Origin: Pseudomonas farris
GTDB taxonomy: Bacteria > Pseudomonadota > Gammaproteobacteria > Pseudomonadales > Pseudomonadaceae
DNA length: 64,000 bases
Assembly (NCBI RefSeq): GCF_019145235.1
Contig: NZ_JAHSTV010000002.1
Location: forward strand, 248,001-312,000
Direction of reading: 5' to 3'
Shown: piece after piece, positions 53,322 through 63,386 of the stretch
Layout of the letters: each line of letters opens with the position of its first letter
How positions within the stretch are numbered: position 1 is the first letter of the stretch
Position numbers and translations under genes: made by a program
The notes under the pieces: generated by a model
The model's input: the letters and a program-made list of their open reading frames with translations, nothing else
What the model was told of the DNA's origin: nothing
Databases searched by the model: none

Positions 53322-54932
53322 TTATTGCGCAGTGGCTGGTGCCAGAAAAGCGGCTTCCAGCAACTGCTGTGTATACGGATGTTTGGGGGCGGCAAAGATA
53401 CTTTGCGCGTCTCCCTGTTCGACCACTTGGCCATGCTTGACCACCATCAGCTGGTGGCTCAGCGCTTTGACGACAGCCAGGTCATGGCTGATAAACAAAT
53501 ACGTCAGGTTGTACTTGGTTTGCAGTGAACGTAGCAGCTCCACCACTTGGCGTTGCACGGTGCGGTCGAGGGCCGAAGTCGGCTCGTCCAGCAAAATCAA
53601 CGCCGGTTTTAGCACTAATGCCCGGGCAATGGCGATTCTTTGCCGTTGCCCACCGGAAAATTCGTGGGGGTAGCGGTGCCGGGTTTCCGGGTCCAGACCT
53701 ACCTCCTTGAGTGCTGCAATAATCGCTTGTTCCTGTTCTGCCTCGGTGCCCATCTTGTGGATCCGCAGGCCTTCGCCGACGATCTGGCTCACGCACATCC
53801 GTGGGCTCAGGCTGCCGAACGGGTCTTGGAACACCACCTGCATCTCCCGCCGCAGCGGTCGAATCTGATGCTGCGTCAGGCAGTCTAGCTGCTTGCCTTC
53901 AAAACGGATGGCGCCTTTGCTACCGATCAGCCGCAATATTGCCAGGCCGAGCGTCGACTTGCCGGAACCGCTTTCTCCCACAATCCCCAGAGTCTGGCCC
54001 TGGGGCAGGCTGAAATTGATCCCGTCTACCGCTTTGATATGGTCCACGGTCTTTTTCAGAAAGCCTTTCTTGATCGGGAACCAGACTTTCAGGTCCTCGA
54101 CCTGCAGCAATGGCGGGCCAATCACGTTGGTCGCCGGTTTGCCGCTGGGCTCCGCTGCCAGCAGTTCCCGCGTGTACGGATGCTGCGGTGCGCGGAACAA
54201 TTCTTCGCACGATGCCTGTTCGACGATGCAACCGCGCTGCATGACACATACGCGATGCGCAATTCTTCGCACAAGGTTCAAATCGTGACTGATCAGTAAC
54301 AACGCCATGCCTAGGCGGGCCTGTAATTCCTTGAGCAGTTCGAGAATTTTCAGTTGAACGGTCACGTCCAGCGCCGTGGTCGGTTCGTCGGCTATCAGCA
54401 ATTCCGGCTCATTGGCCAGGGCCATCGCGATCATTACTCGCTGACGCTGGCCTCCGGACAATTCGTGGGGCAGGGCCTTGAGACGCTTCTCCGGTTCGGG
54501 GATGCCGACCATTTCCAGCAGTTCCAGCGTGCGCTTGGTCGCGACTTTGCCGGTCAGGCCTTTGTGGATGCCCAAGATTTCGTTGATTTGTTTTTCGATC
54601 GAATGCAGCGGATTGAGCGAGGTCATCGGCTCCTGGAAGATCATCGCAATCCGGTTGCCACGGATGTGGCGGATGGTTTTCTCTTTCAGATCCAGCAGAT
54701 TCCGATCGGAATAAGTGATGGTGCCGGACGGATGCCGAGCCAGCGGGTAGGGCAGCAGCCGCAGGATCGAGTGGGCGGTCACCGATTTGCCGGAGCCGCT
54801 TTCACCCACCAGCGCCAGGGTTTCGCCGCGCTTGATGTCGAAGCTCACGCCTTCGACCACCCGCTGAACGCGTTCGCCGACGACAAATTCGACGGCCAAG
54901 TCGCGCACTTCGATCAGATTGTCCTGATTCAT
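53322..54932 (-). CDS. yejF: Peptide ABC transporter ATPase with two nucleotide-binding domains, YejF
   Basis: A 536-residue fusion of two ABC ATPases. Each half has Walker A GESGSGKS (about residues 43-50 and 313-320), a signature (LSGGQRQRVMIAMAL; FSGGQRQRIAIARAL) and Walker B (LLIADEPTTALD; LILLDEPTSALD). It energises the Yej importer of oligopeptides, which in enterobacteria takes up microcin C. Met at 54932 follows AGGAAG; the eight-residue extension to 54956 is unlikely. The two permease genes are immediately upstream. Confidence 0.93.
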   Translation of the reverse strand: MNQDNLIEVRDLAVEFVVGERVQRVVEGVSFDIKRGETLALVGESGSGKSVTAHSILRLLPYPLARHPSGTITYSDRNLLDLKEKTIRHIRGNRIAMIFQEPMTSLNPLHSIEKQINEILGIHKGLTGKVATKRTLELLEMVGIPEPEKRLKALPHELSGGQRQRVMIAMALANEPELLIADEPTTALDVTVQLKILELLKELQARLGMALLLISHDLNLVRRIAHRVCVMQRGCIVEQASCEELFRAPQHPYTRELLAAEPSGKPATNVIGPPLLQVEDLKVWFPIKKGFLKKTVDHIKAVDGINFSLPQGQTLGIVGESGSGKSTLGLAILRLIGSKGAIRFEGKQLDCLTQHQIRPLRREMQVVFQDPFGSLSPRMCVSQIVGEGLRIHKMGTEAEQEQAIIAALKEVGLDPETRHRYPHEFSGGQRQRIAIARALVLKPALILLDEPTSALDRTVQRQVVELLRSLQTKYNLTYLFISHDLAVVKALSHQLMVVKHGQVVEQGDAQSIFAAPKHPYTQQLLEAAFLAPATAQ

Positions 54933-54933
54933 T

Positions 54934-55953
54934 TCACTTCCTCGGGTCGAAGGCATCGCGAGCGGACTCGCCGATGAACACCAGCAGACTCAACATCAGC
55001 GCCAGCACCGCAAACGCACTCATACCGAGCCACGGCGCTTGCAGGTTGGATTTGCCCTGAGCCACCAGTTCACCCAGGGACGGCGCGCCCGGCGGCAGGC
55101 CGAAGCCGAGGAAATCCAGGGCGGTCAGGGTGCCGATGGCGCCGGTCAGGATGAACGGCATAAAGGTCATGGTCGAGACCATGGCGTTGGGCAGAATATG
55201 GCGGAACATGATCGCACCATTCTGCATGCCCAGCGCCCGGGCCGCGCGCACGTATTCCAGATTCCGACCGCGCAGGAACTCGGCGCGCACCACATCAACC
55301 AGGCTCATCCACGAGAACAGCAGCATGATCCCCAGCAGCCACCAGAAGTTTGGCTGCACGAAACTGGCCAGAATGATCAACAGGTACAGCACCGGCAACC
55401 CGGACCAGATCTCCAGAAAACGCTGCCCCGCCAGATCGACCCAACCGCCATAAAAACCCTGCAAGGCCCCGGCGATAACGCCGATGATCGAGCTGAGAAT
55501 GGTCAGCGTCAAAGCAAACAGCACCGAAATCCGGAAGCCATAAATCACCCGGGCCAGCACATCGCGGCCCTGATCGTCGGTGCCCAGCAGGTTGTCGGCC
55601 GAGGGCGGCGCGGGGGCCGGGACTTTCAGGTCGTAGTTGATGCTCTGGTAGCTGTAGGGGATCGGTGCCCACAAGACCCAAGCGTCCTTGGCCTTGAGCA
55701 GTTCGCGGATGTACGGGCTCTTGTAGTTGGCTTCCAGCGGGAATTCGCCGCCGAACGCGGTTTCCGGGTAACGCTTGAGTGCCGGGAAATACCAGGCGTT
55801 GTCGTAATGCACCACCAGCGGTTTGTCGTTGGCGATCAGCTCGGCACCGAGGCTTGCGCCGAACAGAATCAGAAACAGCCACAGCGACCACCAGCCACGC
55901 TTGTTGGCCTTGAACAGTTCGAAACGTCGGCGATTGAGAGGGGACAGGTTCAT
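54934..55953 (-). CDS. yejE: Peptide ABC transporter permease YejE
   Basis: A 339-residue inner-membrane permease of the DppC/YejE type, with a cytoplasmic start (MNLSPLNRRRFELFKANKRG), a large periplasmic loop after helix 1 (about 40-150) and five further helices. The EAA-like loop interacting with the ATPase is RAARALGMQNGAIMFRHILPNA. The long loop with AFGGEFPLEANYKSPYI is characteristic of YejE. It ends 1 base before yejF and starts 1 base after yejB ends, so the genes are tightly coupled. Confidence 0.92.
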   Translation of the reverse strand: MNLSPLNRRRFELFKANKRGWWSLWLFLILFGASLGAELIANDKPLVVHYDNAWYFPALKRYPETAFGGEFPLEANYKSPYIRELLKAKDAWVLWAPIPYSYQSINYDLKVPAPAPPSADNLLGTDDQGRDVLARVIYGFRISVLFALTLTILSSIIGVIAGALQGFYGGWVDLAGQRFLEIWSGLPVLYLLIILASFVQPNFWWLLGIMLLFSWMSLVDVVRAEFLRGRNLEYVRAARALGMQNGAIMFRHILPNAMVSTMTFMPFILTGAIGTLTALDFLGFGLPPGAPSLGELVAQGKSNLQAPWLGMSAFAVLALMLSLLVFIGESARDAFDPRK

Positions 55954-55954
55954 C

Positions 55955-57028
55955 TCAATGCTCCCGGCTTTCGAAGTCGATGCGCGGATCGACAAAGGTG
56001 TAAGTGAGGTCGCCGATCAGCTTCACCACCAACCCCAGCAGGGTGAAGATGAACAGCGTGCCGAAAACCACCGGGTAATCGCGGTTGATCGCTGCTTCAA
56101 AACTCATCAGACCGAGGCCGTCGAGGGAGAAAATCACTTCCACCAGCAACGAGCCGGTGAAAAAGATCCCGATGAATGCCGATGGGAAGCCAGCAATCAC
56201 CAACAGCATGGCGTTGCGAAACACATGGCCGTAGAGCACGCGGTGGCGGGTCAGGCCCTTGGCCTTGGCAGTGACCACGTACTGCTTGTTGATTTCATCG
56301 AGGAAGCTGTTCTTGGTCAGCAAGGTCATGGTTGCGAAGTTGCCGATTACCAGTGCGGTCACCGGCAGTGCCAGGTGCCAGAAATAATCGAGGATCTTGC
56401 CGCCAGTGCTCAGCTCGTCGAAATTGTTCGAGGTCAGGCCCCGTAGCGGGAACCAGTCGAAATAGCTGCCGCCGGCGAACACCACAATCAGCAGGATGGC
56501 GAACAGGAACGCCGGAATCGCGTAACCGACGATGATGGCCGAACTGGTCCAGACGTCGAAGTGGCTGCCGTGTCGCGTCGCCTTGGCGATCCCCAGCGGG
56601 ATCGACACCAGGTACATGATCAGCGTGCTCCATAGCCCCAGGGAGATCGATACCGGCATCTTTTCCTTGATCAGGTCGATGACCTTGGCGTCGCGGAAGA
56701 AGCTGTCGCCGAAATCCAGGGTGGCGTAGTTCTTGATCATGATCCACAAACGTTCCGGCGCCGATTTGTCGAAGCCGTACATGTGCTCGATTTCCTTGAC
56801 CAGCGCCGGGTCCAGGCCTTGGGCGCCGCGATAGGCAGAACCGGCCACCGACACCTCGGCACCGCCGCCGGCGATGCGGCTGGTGGCGCCTTCGAAGCCT
56901 TCGAGCTTGGCGATCATCTGTTCTACCGGCCCACCGGGGGCGGCCTGGATGATCACGAAGTTGATCAGCAAAATGCCAAGCAGGGTCGGGATGATCAGCA
57001 GCAGTCGCCGAAAAATATACGCCAGCAT
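55955..57028 (-). CDS. yejB: Peptide ABC transporter permease YejB
   Basis: A 357-residue DppB/YejB-type permease. It begins [20 protein letters not shown], followed by [15 protein letters not shown], the typical first helix and periplasmic loop of this subfamily. It has about six helices. The EAA-like loop is [20 protein letters not shown]. It pairs with YejE to form the membrane channel. The gene lies 4 bases after the second binding-protein gene. Confidence 0.93.
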   Translation of the reverse strand: MLAYIFRRLLLIIPTLLGILLINFVIIQAAPGGPVEQMIAKLEGFEGATSRIAGGGAEVSVAGSAYRGAQGLDPALVKEIEHMYGFDKSAPERLWIMIKNYATLDFGDSFFRDAKVIDLIKEKMPVSISLGLWSTLIMYLVSIPLGIAKATRHGSHFDVWTSSAIIVGYAIPAFLFAILLIVVFAGGSYFDWFPLRGLTSNNFDELSTGGKILDYFWHLALPVTALVIGNFATMTLLTKNSFLDEINKQYVVTAKAKGLTRHRVLYGHVFRNAMLLVIAGFPSAFIGIFFTGSLLVEVIFSLDGLGLMSFEAAINRDYPVVFGTLFIFTLLGLVVKLIGDLTYTFVDPRIDFESREH

Positions 57029-57032
57029 CTGA

Positions 57033-58874
57033 TTACTCCGTGCCCGCAGGGTCGGCTTGCAGTTTGGTTTCGACTTCTATCGGCAGTGACGCGTCGGGCT
57101 TGACCCACCAGGTACTGATGCCGATGTCATATTTGGGCGAAACCTTTGGGTGGCCGATGTGGTTCCAGTACGCTACGCGCCAGGTCTTGATGTGCCAGTT
57201 GGGGATCACGTAATAGCCCCATTGCAGCACCCGGTCCAGCGCCCGGGCGTGGGCCACCAGGCTTTGCCGCGAATCGGCATTGATCAGTTGCTCGACCAGT
57301 TGGTCCACCACCGGGTCTTTCAGGCCCATGGAGTTGCGGCTGCCGGGTTTGTCGGCTGCGTCGGTCATCCAGAACTCACGCTGTTCGTTACCGGGCGAGT
57401 TGGACTGCGGGAAGCTGCCGACAATCATGTCGAAGTCCCGGGAGCGCACGCGGTTGATGTATTGCGAGACGTCGACCCGACGGATCACCAGATCGATGCC
57501 CAGGTCGCTGAGGTTGCGCTTGAACGGCAACAGTACCCGCTCGAACTCGGTCTGGGCCAGCAGGAACTCGATGGTCACCGGTTTGCCGGTGGCGTCGACC
57601 ATCTTGTCGTCGACGATCCGCCAGCCGGCCTCTTGCAGCAGTTGATAGGCCTTGCGCTGCTGAGTGCGGATCATGCCGCTGGCGTCGGTCACCGGGTTCT
57701 GGAACGCTTCGCTGAACACTTGCTCGGGAATCTTGCCGCGGAACGGATCGAGGATCGCCAGTTGATCGGCGTCCGGCAGGCCAGTGGCAGCCATTTCCGA
57801 GTTTTCGAAGTAACTGCGGGTGCGCGCGTAGGCGCCGTTGAACAGTTGCTTGTTGGTCCATTCGAAGTCCAGCAACAGGGTCAGTGCCTGACGCACGCGC
57901 ACGTCCTGAAACACCGGGCGGCGCAGGTTGAATACGAAGCCTTGCATGCCAGTGGGGTTGCCGTTCGGGATTTCTTCCTTGATCAGCCGACCTTCGGTCA
58001 CCGCCGGAATGTTGTAGGCCTTGGCCCAGTTTTTCGCGGCCGATTCCAGCCAGTAGTCGAACTGACCGGCCTTGAGCGCTTCCAGCGCGACAGTGTTGTC
58101 GCGGTAGTAGTCGGTGGTCAGTACGTCGAAGTTGTAGAAGCCGCGATTGACCGGCAGGTCCTTGCCCCAGTAATCCTTGACCCGCTCATAGCGCACCGAA
58201 CGTCCGGCCTTCACTTCGCTGACTTTGTACGGGCCGCTGCCCAGCGGCAGTTCCAGATTGCCCTTGTTGAAGTCGCGGGTCGCCCACCAATGCTTGGGCA
58301 GCACCGGCAACTGGCCGAGGATCAGCGGCAACTCACGGTTGTTTTTATGCTTGAACTTGAACAGCACTTTGAGCGGGTCTTCGGCGACCACTTCTTCCAC
58401 GTCGCTGTAATAGCCGCGGAAGAGCGGGGCGCCGTCCTTGATCAGGGTCTGGAAGCTGAACACCACATCTTCGGCACGTATCGGGTGACCGTCGTGGAAG
58501 CGTGCTTCGGGACGCAGGTAGAAACGCACCCAGCTGTTGTCCGGGGCTTTTTCGATTTTGCCGGCGATCAGGCCGTATTCGGTAAACGGCTCATCCAGAC
58601 CCTGTTTGGCCAGGGTGTCGTAGATCATGCTGATGTCGTCGGCCGGCACGCCTTTGTTGATGAACGGGTTGAGGCTGTCGAAGCCACCGAACCCGGCCTG
58701 GCGAAAGATCCCGCCCTTGGGCGCGTCAGGGTTTACGTAATCGAAATGTTTGAAATCGGCCGGGTATTTCGGCGGCTCGTTGTACAGGGTCAGGGCATGT
58801 TGCGGGGCGGCACAGGCCAGCCCGGCGAACAACAGACCGCTGGCCTGCAAGAGCAGGGCGCGTACGGGTTTCAT
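57033..58874 (-). CDS. Peptide ABC transporter substrate-binding protein (YejA/SBP_bac_5), second copy
   Basis: A 613-residue extracytoplasmic solute-binding protein. A signal peptide ends at FAGLACA (about residue 22). Its body follows YejA ([53 protein letters not shown]). It delivers oligopeptides to YejBEF. Its ATG overlaps the stop of another YejA-like gene as ATGA, so the operon has two related binding proteins in tandem. The frame is open far upstream (to 59819), but that stretch is out of frame with the first yejA and is not coding. Confidence 0.92.
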   Translation of the reverse strand: MKPVRALLLQASGLLFAGLACAAPQHALTLYNEPPKYPADFKHFDYVNPDAPKGGIFRQAGFGGFDSLNPFINKGVPADDISMIYDTLAKQGLDEPFTEYGLIAGKIEKAPDNSWVRFYLRPEARFHDGHPIRAEDVVFSFQTLIKDGAPLFRGYYSDVEEVVAEDPLKVLFKFKHKNNRELPLILGQLPVLPKHWWATRDFNKGNLELPLGSGPYKVSEVKAGRSVRYERVKDYWGKDLPVNRGFYNFDVLTTDYYRDNTVALEALKAGQFDYWLESAAKNWAKAYNIPAVTEGRLIKEEIPNGNPTGMQGFVFNLRRPVFQDVRVRQALTLLLDFEWTNKQLFNGAYARTRSYFENSEMAATGLPDADQLAILDPFRGKIPEQVFSEAFQNPVTDASGMIRTQQRKAYQLLQEAGWRIVDDKMVDATGKPVTIEFLLAQTEFERVLLPFKRNLSDLGIDLVIRRVDVSQYINRVRSRDFDMIVGSFPQSNSPGNEQREFWMTDAADKPGSRNSMGLKDPVVDQLVEQLINADSRQSLVAHARALDRVLQWGYYVIPNWHIKTWRVAYWNHIGHPKVSPKYDIGISTWWVKPDASLPIEVETKLQADPAGTE

Positions 58875-60703
58875 CGATCTTTCTCCGAAGATTTCAACCA
58901 CCACGCGCTCAGGCCCAGGGTGTAGGGCGGCGTGGTGACGAAGGCGAACCGGTTGCGGTAGGCCAGGCGGTGATAATTGAGGTACCAGTTGGGAATGATG
59001 TAGTGCTGCCACAGCAGCACCCGGTCGAGCGCCTTGCCGGCGGCGACTTGTGCATCGCGGGTCTGGGCGGCGAGCAGTTGTTCGAGCAAATGGTCGACTA
59101 TGGGGTTGGCGATACCGGCGTAGTTCTTGCTGCCCTTGACCCCGACCTGGCTGGAGTGGAAGTACTGCCATTGTTCCAGACCCGGGCTGAGGGTCTGGTT
59201 GAGGGTCATCAGGATCATGTCGAAATCGAACTGATCGAGGCGCTGTTTGTACTGAGCGCGATCGACCGTGCGCAGCCGTGCGTCGATACCGATGCTGGCG
59301 AGGTTCTCGACGTAAGGCTGAAGGATGCGTTCCAGGTTCGGGTTGACCAGCAGGATCTCGAAGCGCAACGGTTGGCCGATGGTGTTCTGTAGCCGCTGAC
59401 CGCTGAGCTTCCAGCCGGCCTCGGCGAGTAGCTCCAGGGCCTTGCGCATGGTTTCCCGCGGAATGCCGCGGCCTTCGGTCTGCGGCAGGCTGAACGGCTC
59501 GGTGAGCAGCTTGGCGGGCAACTGATCGCGATAGGGCTTGAGCAATAGCCACTCGTGACCCACCGGTAGCCCGGTGGCGGAGAACTCGCTGTTGGGGTAA
59601 TAGCTCATGGCGCGCTTGTAGGCGCCGCTGAACAGCGTGCGGTTGGTCCACTCGAAGTCGAACATCAGCCCCAGCGCTTCGCGGACCTTGGCCTCGGCGA
59701 AAGCTGGTCGCCGGGTATTCATGAACAGGCCCTGGCTCTGGGTCGGGATCTGATGCGCGATTTGCGCCTTGATCACATCGCCGCGGCGCACAGCCGGGAA
59801 GTTGTAACCGTTGGCCCAATTCTTCGCCTGGTGTTCGATGTAGATGTCGAACTCACCGGCCTTGAACGCTTCGAAAGCCACGTCGCTGTCACGGTAGAAC
59901 TCGACTTCCATGCGATTGACGTTGTACTTGCCGCGATTGACCGGCAGGTCTTTGCCCCAATAATCCTTAACCCGTTCGAAGACGATCTGCCGCCCGGGCG
60001 TTACCGAGGTGATGCGATACGGCCCGCTGCCCAATGGCGGCTCGAAGGTGGTGGCCTTGAAGTCGCGACCTTCCCAGTAATGCTGAGACAACACCGGCAA
60101 CTCGCCCAGGCGCAGGATCAGCAGCGGATTGCCGGCGCGCTTGAAGACGAAGCGGATACGCCGTGGGTTGAGGATATCCACCCGCGACACTTCCTGAAGG
60201 TTGGTGCGGTATTGCGGATGACCTTCCTTGAGCAGCAGACGGTAAGAGAACGCCACGTCGTAAGCGGTAATCGGCGTGCCATCGTGGAAACGCGCTTCGG
60301 GGCGCAGGTTGAACACCACCCAGCTGCGGTCTTCGCTGTATTCCACCGATTGGGCTATCAGGCCGTAACTGGAGGTCGGCTCATCGCCGGACGGCGCGTA
60401 TTGGCCGGTGCCGACCATCAACGGTTCATTGAGTTCGTTGATGCCGTATTGCAGGAAGTTGCCGGTGGAAACCGGGCTTGAGCCTTTGAATGTGTAAGGG
60501 TTGAGCGTATCGAAGGTGCCAAACGCCATCACCCGCAACGTACCGCCCTTGGGCGCTTGCGGGTTGACCCAGTCGAAGTGGGTAAATCTGGCCGGGTACT
60601 TGAGCGTGCCGAACTGCGCATAACCATGGCTTTCGCTGATCGTCGCGCTTGCGGGGGAGCTCAAGGCCAGGCTGATCAGGAGCAGAAGGAGGGGACGCTT
60701 CAA
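58871..60703 (-). CDS. Peptide ABC transporter substrate-binding protein (YejA/SBP_bac_5), first copy
   Basis: A 610-residue binding protein with a clear signal peptide (MKRPLLLLLISLALSSPASA). The same landmarks occur as in the second copy ([51 protein letters not shown]). It is the first gene of the yej operon, with its stop overlapping the next start by 4 bases. The duplicates are diverged rather than identical, suggesting different peptide preferences. A long hairpin repeat separates it from mltD upstream. Confidence 0.92.
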   Translation of the reverse strand: MKRPLLLLLISLALSSPASATISESHGYAQFGTLKYPARFTHFDWVNPQAPKGGTLRVMAFGTFDTLNPYTFKGSSPVSTGNFLQYGINELNEPLMVGTGQYAPSGDEPTSSYGLIAQSVEYSEDRSWVVFNLRPEARFHDGTPITAYDVAFSYRLLLKEGHPQYRTNLQEVSRVDILNPRRIRFVFKRAGNPLLILRLGELPVLSQHYWEGRDFKATTFEPPLGSGPYRITSVTPGRQIVFERVKDYWGKDLPVNRGKYNVNRMEVEFYRDSDVAFEAFKAGEFDIYIEHQAKNWANGYNFPAVRRGDVIKAQIAHQIPTQSQGLFMNTRRPAFAEAKVREALGLMFDFEWTNRTLFSGAYKRAMSYYPNSEFSATGLPVGHEWLLLKPYRDQLPAKLLTEPFSLPQTEGRGIPRETMRKALELLAEAGWKLSGQRLQNTIGQPLRFEILLVNPNLERILQPYVENLASIGIDARLRTVDRAQYKQRLDQFDFDMILMTLNQTLSPGLEQWQYFHSSQVGVKGSKNYAGIANPIVDHLLEQLLAAQTRDAQVAAGKALDRVLLWQHYIIPNWYLNYHRLAYRNRFAFVTTPPYTLGLSAWWLKSSEKDR

Positions 60704-60829
60704 GTCAGAGATCCGATCCAGGCGGCTTGGGCTTTGTGGGCCGTACAGTAACAGCTTGTATCGACAGGAAAAAGACGGGGGGGTAATGCGTTGTTAATTG
60801 TCGAGAGGATTGGCCTGCAAGCGCAAAAC

Positions 60830-60971
60830 CTGTGGCGAGGGGGCTTGCCCCCGTTCGGCTGCGAAGCAGGCGCGATGGCGGCTGACGCGGTGTGTCTGTT
60901 GAAATGCAATTACAGGTTTTGGGACCGCTTCGCGGTCCAACGGGGCAAGCCCCCTCGCCACAAAAAGCCCC
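60830..60971. repeat. Long inverted repeat pair, GGCGAGGGGGCTTGCC type, second copy
   Basis: TGTGGCGAGGGGGCTTGCCC on the left and GGCAAGCCCCCTCGCCACAA on the right match the ends of the element at 3464-3610. It lies between mltD and the first yejA, which run in the same direction. Confidence 0.8.
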
Positions 60972-60987
60972 CATTGCCTGAACCAGC

Positions 60988-62454
60988 TTAATTCGGCGAA
61001 GCAACCGTCAGCATTTGCCCCGGCTTCAGCGCCTGGCCAACCCGAGGGTTCCAGCGCTTGAGGTGCTGCATTTCAACGTTGAAGCGTTTGGCGACCATGT
61101 ACAGCGAGTCGCCTTGCTTGACCTTGTATTGGGTCTTTTGCGTCTTGTTGGTTACCTTGCCGTTCGCCTTGCCGTTCGCCTTGCTGTTCGCCGCGACCAC
61201 GGTGTTGACGCGCCCGGATTTGCGCTTGGTGGTGTCCTGCATCACCAGGGTCTGGCCGACCTTGAGGTTCTTGCCGGTCAGTTTGTTCCAGCGTTGCAGG
61301 TCCTTGATGTCGACCTTGTTGGCCTTGGCGATGGTGCCCAGATTGTCGCCGCGTTTGACCCGGTAGGCGCGCTTGAGGCTGGCGACTTCGCGGTCGTCTG
61401 CGCCTTCGAACACTGGTTTGAGCGATCGCTGACTGATCAGCTCGTCAGGGCGCATGGTCGACAGGCTGGCGGTCAGCAGTTGCGCCTTGGACGTTGGCAC
61501 CAGCAGATGCTGGGGGCCGTCGATGGTGGTGCGCTGCTTGAAGGCCGGGTTGAGCTGGAACAGTTCGTCTTCGTCGATGTTGGCCACCGCGGCAACCTTG
61601 GACAGGTCCATACGCTGGTTGATTTCGACGACCTGGAAGTACGGTTCGTTGGCGATCGGGTTGAGGTTCACGCCATAGGCTTCGGGCGCCAATACCACTT
61701 GCGACAGGGCCAGCAACTTAGGCACATAGGCCTGGGTTTCCGCTGGCAGCGGCAGGTTCCAGTAGTCGGTCGGCAGGCCGAGTCGTTCGTTGCGCTCGAT
61801 GGCCCGGCTGACCGTACCTTCGCCAGCGTTGTAGGCTGCCAGGGCCAGCAGCCAGTCACCGTTGAACATGTCGTGCAGGCGGGTCAGGTAATCCATGGCC
61901 GCGGTGGTCGAGGCGGTGATGTCGCGACGGCCATCATAGAAGCGGGTTTGACGCAGGTTGAAGTAACGCCCGGTGGAAGGAATGAATTGCCAAAGACCCA
62001 CCGCGTCGGCCCGGGAATAGGCCATCGGGTTGTAGGCGCTTTCAATCACCGGCAACAGCGCCAGTTCCAGCGGCATGTTGCGTTCTTCAAGGCGTTCGAC
62101 GATGTAATGAATGTAGAGGCTGCCGCGTTCGCCGGCATTTTCGAGGAAGGACGGGTTACTGGCGAACCACAGGCGCTGTTGCTCGATGCGCGGGTTGACG
62201 CCCAGATTGTCCTGCAACTGGAAGCCCTGGCGCATGCGCTCCCAGACGTCCTGCGGTATTTGCGGTGTTGGTTTTTCGCTGAGCCAGATGGGTTTTTGCT
62301 TGGCTCGAGCGGCAATATTCGGAGTGTGTGTCGCTTCGGTCTGCGGCACATGGCTGGAACAGCCCGCCAAAGTGGCGGACACAGCCACCGCGATGGCTTG
62401 AGCCAAGCGGGTCAATGCGTCTGAATTGATGGCTTTACGAATAGGTGACGACAT
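60988..62454 (-). CDS. mltD: Membrane-bound lytic murein transglycosylase D (lipoprotein with LysM domains)
   Basis: A 488-residue outer-membrane lipoprotein: lipobox ATLAGC with Cys32, a goose-lysozyme-like transglycosylase domain (about 115-245) with the catalytic Glu in LLPVIESAYNP and the AVGLWQFIPSTGRYF and LALAAYNAGEGTV motifs. Two LysM repeats follow at the C-terminus (YRVKRGDNLGTIAKANKVD and YKVKQGDSLYMVAKRFNVE) that bind peptidoglycan. It cleaves glycan strands during growth or recycling. Met at 62454 (MSSPIRK) is the start. Beside gloB, as I recall from P. aeruginosa. Confidence 0.94.
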   Translation of the reverse strand: MSSPIRKAINSDALTRLAQAIAVAVSATLAGCSSHVPQTEATHTPNIAARAKQKPIWLSEKPTPQIPQDVWERMRQGFQLQDNLGVNPRIEQQRLWFASNPSFLENAGERGSLYIHYIVERLEERNMPLELALLPVIESAYNPMAYSRADAVGLWQFIPSTGRYFNLRQTRFYDGRRDITASTTAAMDYLTRLHDMFNGDWLLALAAYNAGEGTVSRAIERNERLGLPTDYWNLPLPAETQAYVPKLLALSQVVLAPEAYGVNLNPIANEPYFQVVEINQRMDLSKVAAVANIDEDELFQLNPAFKQRTTIDGPQHLLVPTSKAQLLTASLSTMRPDELISQRSLKPVFEGADDREVASLKRAYRVKRGDNLGTIAKANKVDIKDLQRWNKLTGKNLKVGQTLVMQDTTKRKSGRVNTVVAANSKANGKANGKVTNKTQKTQYKVKQGDSLYMVAKRFNVEMQHLKRWNPRVGQALKPGQMLTVASPN

Positions 62455-62553
62455 TGGCTGGAAGTAAGTTCCGGGCAAAAATGTCGGGCGATTCTAGAAA
62501 GCGCACCCCCTGCGGTCAACCATTCAGAATTTTCGTATCATCAAGCAGCCTCC

Positions 62554-63321
62554 CTAGAACGTATCTTTCCAAGCTCGAAGAGCCGCAAAAACCGCACTCG
62601 GAGCCCGGTTGTCGGGTCCGTTCCGTTCGTCCACTTTTTCTTGAACGGATGTTTCGCCGGTACGCAAAAACGGATTGGTGAGCTTTTCCAGTGCCAGCGT
62701 CGAAGGCAGCGTCATGATTCCGGCTTCGCGTTGACGGGCGACTTTGGCCAGTCGTTCGAGGGTATCGGGGTTGTTCGGTTCGACTGCTGCGGCGAACTTC
62801 AGATTGCTCAGGGTGTACTCGTGAGTGCAGTAGACCAGCGTGTCTTCGGGCAGCGCTGCGAGGCGGCTCAGCGAGTGATGCATTTGCTCGGGCGTGCCTT
62901 CGAATAACCGTCCGCAACCGGCAGCGAACAGGGTGTCGCCGCAAAACAAATGGCCCTGGTGATAAAAGGCGATGTGCCCGAGGGTATGGCCCGGCACCTG
63001 GATGACGTCGAAGTCCCAGCCCAGCACGTTGATGCGGTCATTGTCCTTGAGCGCCACGTCCCGCGCCGGGATGCTTTCGCTGGCCGGGCCGTAGACTGTC
63101 GCGTCTGTCGCTTTTTTCAGCCGCTCGACGCCGCCGACATGGTCATGATGGTGATGAGTGATCAAAATATCGCTTAACACCCAACCCGGGTGCGCCGCGA
63201 GCCAGGCTTGTACTGGCGCGGCATCGCCCGGATCGACCACGGCGCAGCGCTGGGTGTTGTGGTCTTGTAACAACCAGATGTAGTTGTCGGTGAAGGCGGG
63301 CAGGGCACTGATCTGTATCAT
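62554..63321 (-). CDS. gloB: Hydroxyacylglutathione hydrolase (glyoxalase II)
   Basis: A 255-residue metallo-beta-lactamase-fold hydrolase. It carries the binuclear metal motif [10 protein letters not shown] (His56-His61), [11 protein letters not shown], the [17 protein letters not shown] loop with the bridging Asp, and [13 protein letters not shown] with the last His and substrate residues. It completes methylglyoxal detoxification by hydrolysing S-lactoylglutathione. Met at 63321 ([14 protein letters not shown]) is the family start; the longer frame to 63432 overlaps the divergent gene's promoter. Confidence 0.95.
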   Translation of the reverse strand: MIQISALPAFTDNYIWLLQDHNTQRCAVVDPGDAAPVQAWLAAHPGWVLSDILITHHHHDHVGGVERLKKATDATVYGPASESIPARDVALKDNDRINVLGWDFDVIQVPGHTLGHIAFYHQGHLFCGDTLFAAGCGRLFEGTPEQMHHSLSRLAALPEDTLVYCTHEYTLSNLKFAAAVEPNNPDTLERLAKVARQREAGIMTLPSTLALEKLTNPFLRTGETSVQEKVDERNGPDNRAPSAVFAALRAWKDTF

Positions 63322-63386
63322 CGTCGGATTCGCCAAGCAGAAAACATTGGCGCATCTTAGAACTTCCTGGCGCGTTGGAGAATGCA

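Noticed and set aside
57150..58925. A 591-codon plus-strand open frame opposite the second YejA gene
   Set aside because: Antisense shadow with no signal peptide, Shine-Dalgarno or known family.
57033..59819. A 928-residue fusion frame for the second YejA protein
   Set aside because: The first 315 codons overlap the first YejA gene out of frame and read as basic, proline-rich nonsense. The signal peptide at 58874 marks the true start.
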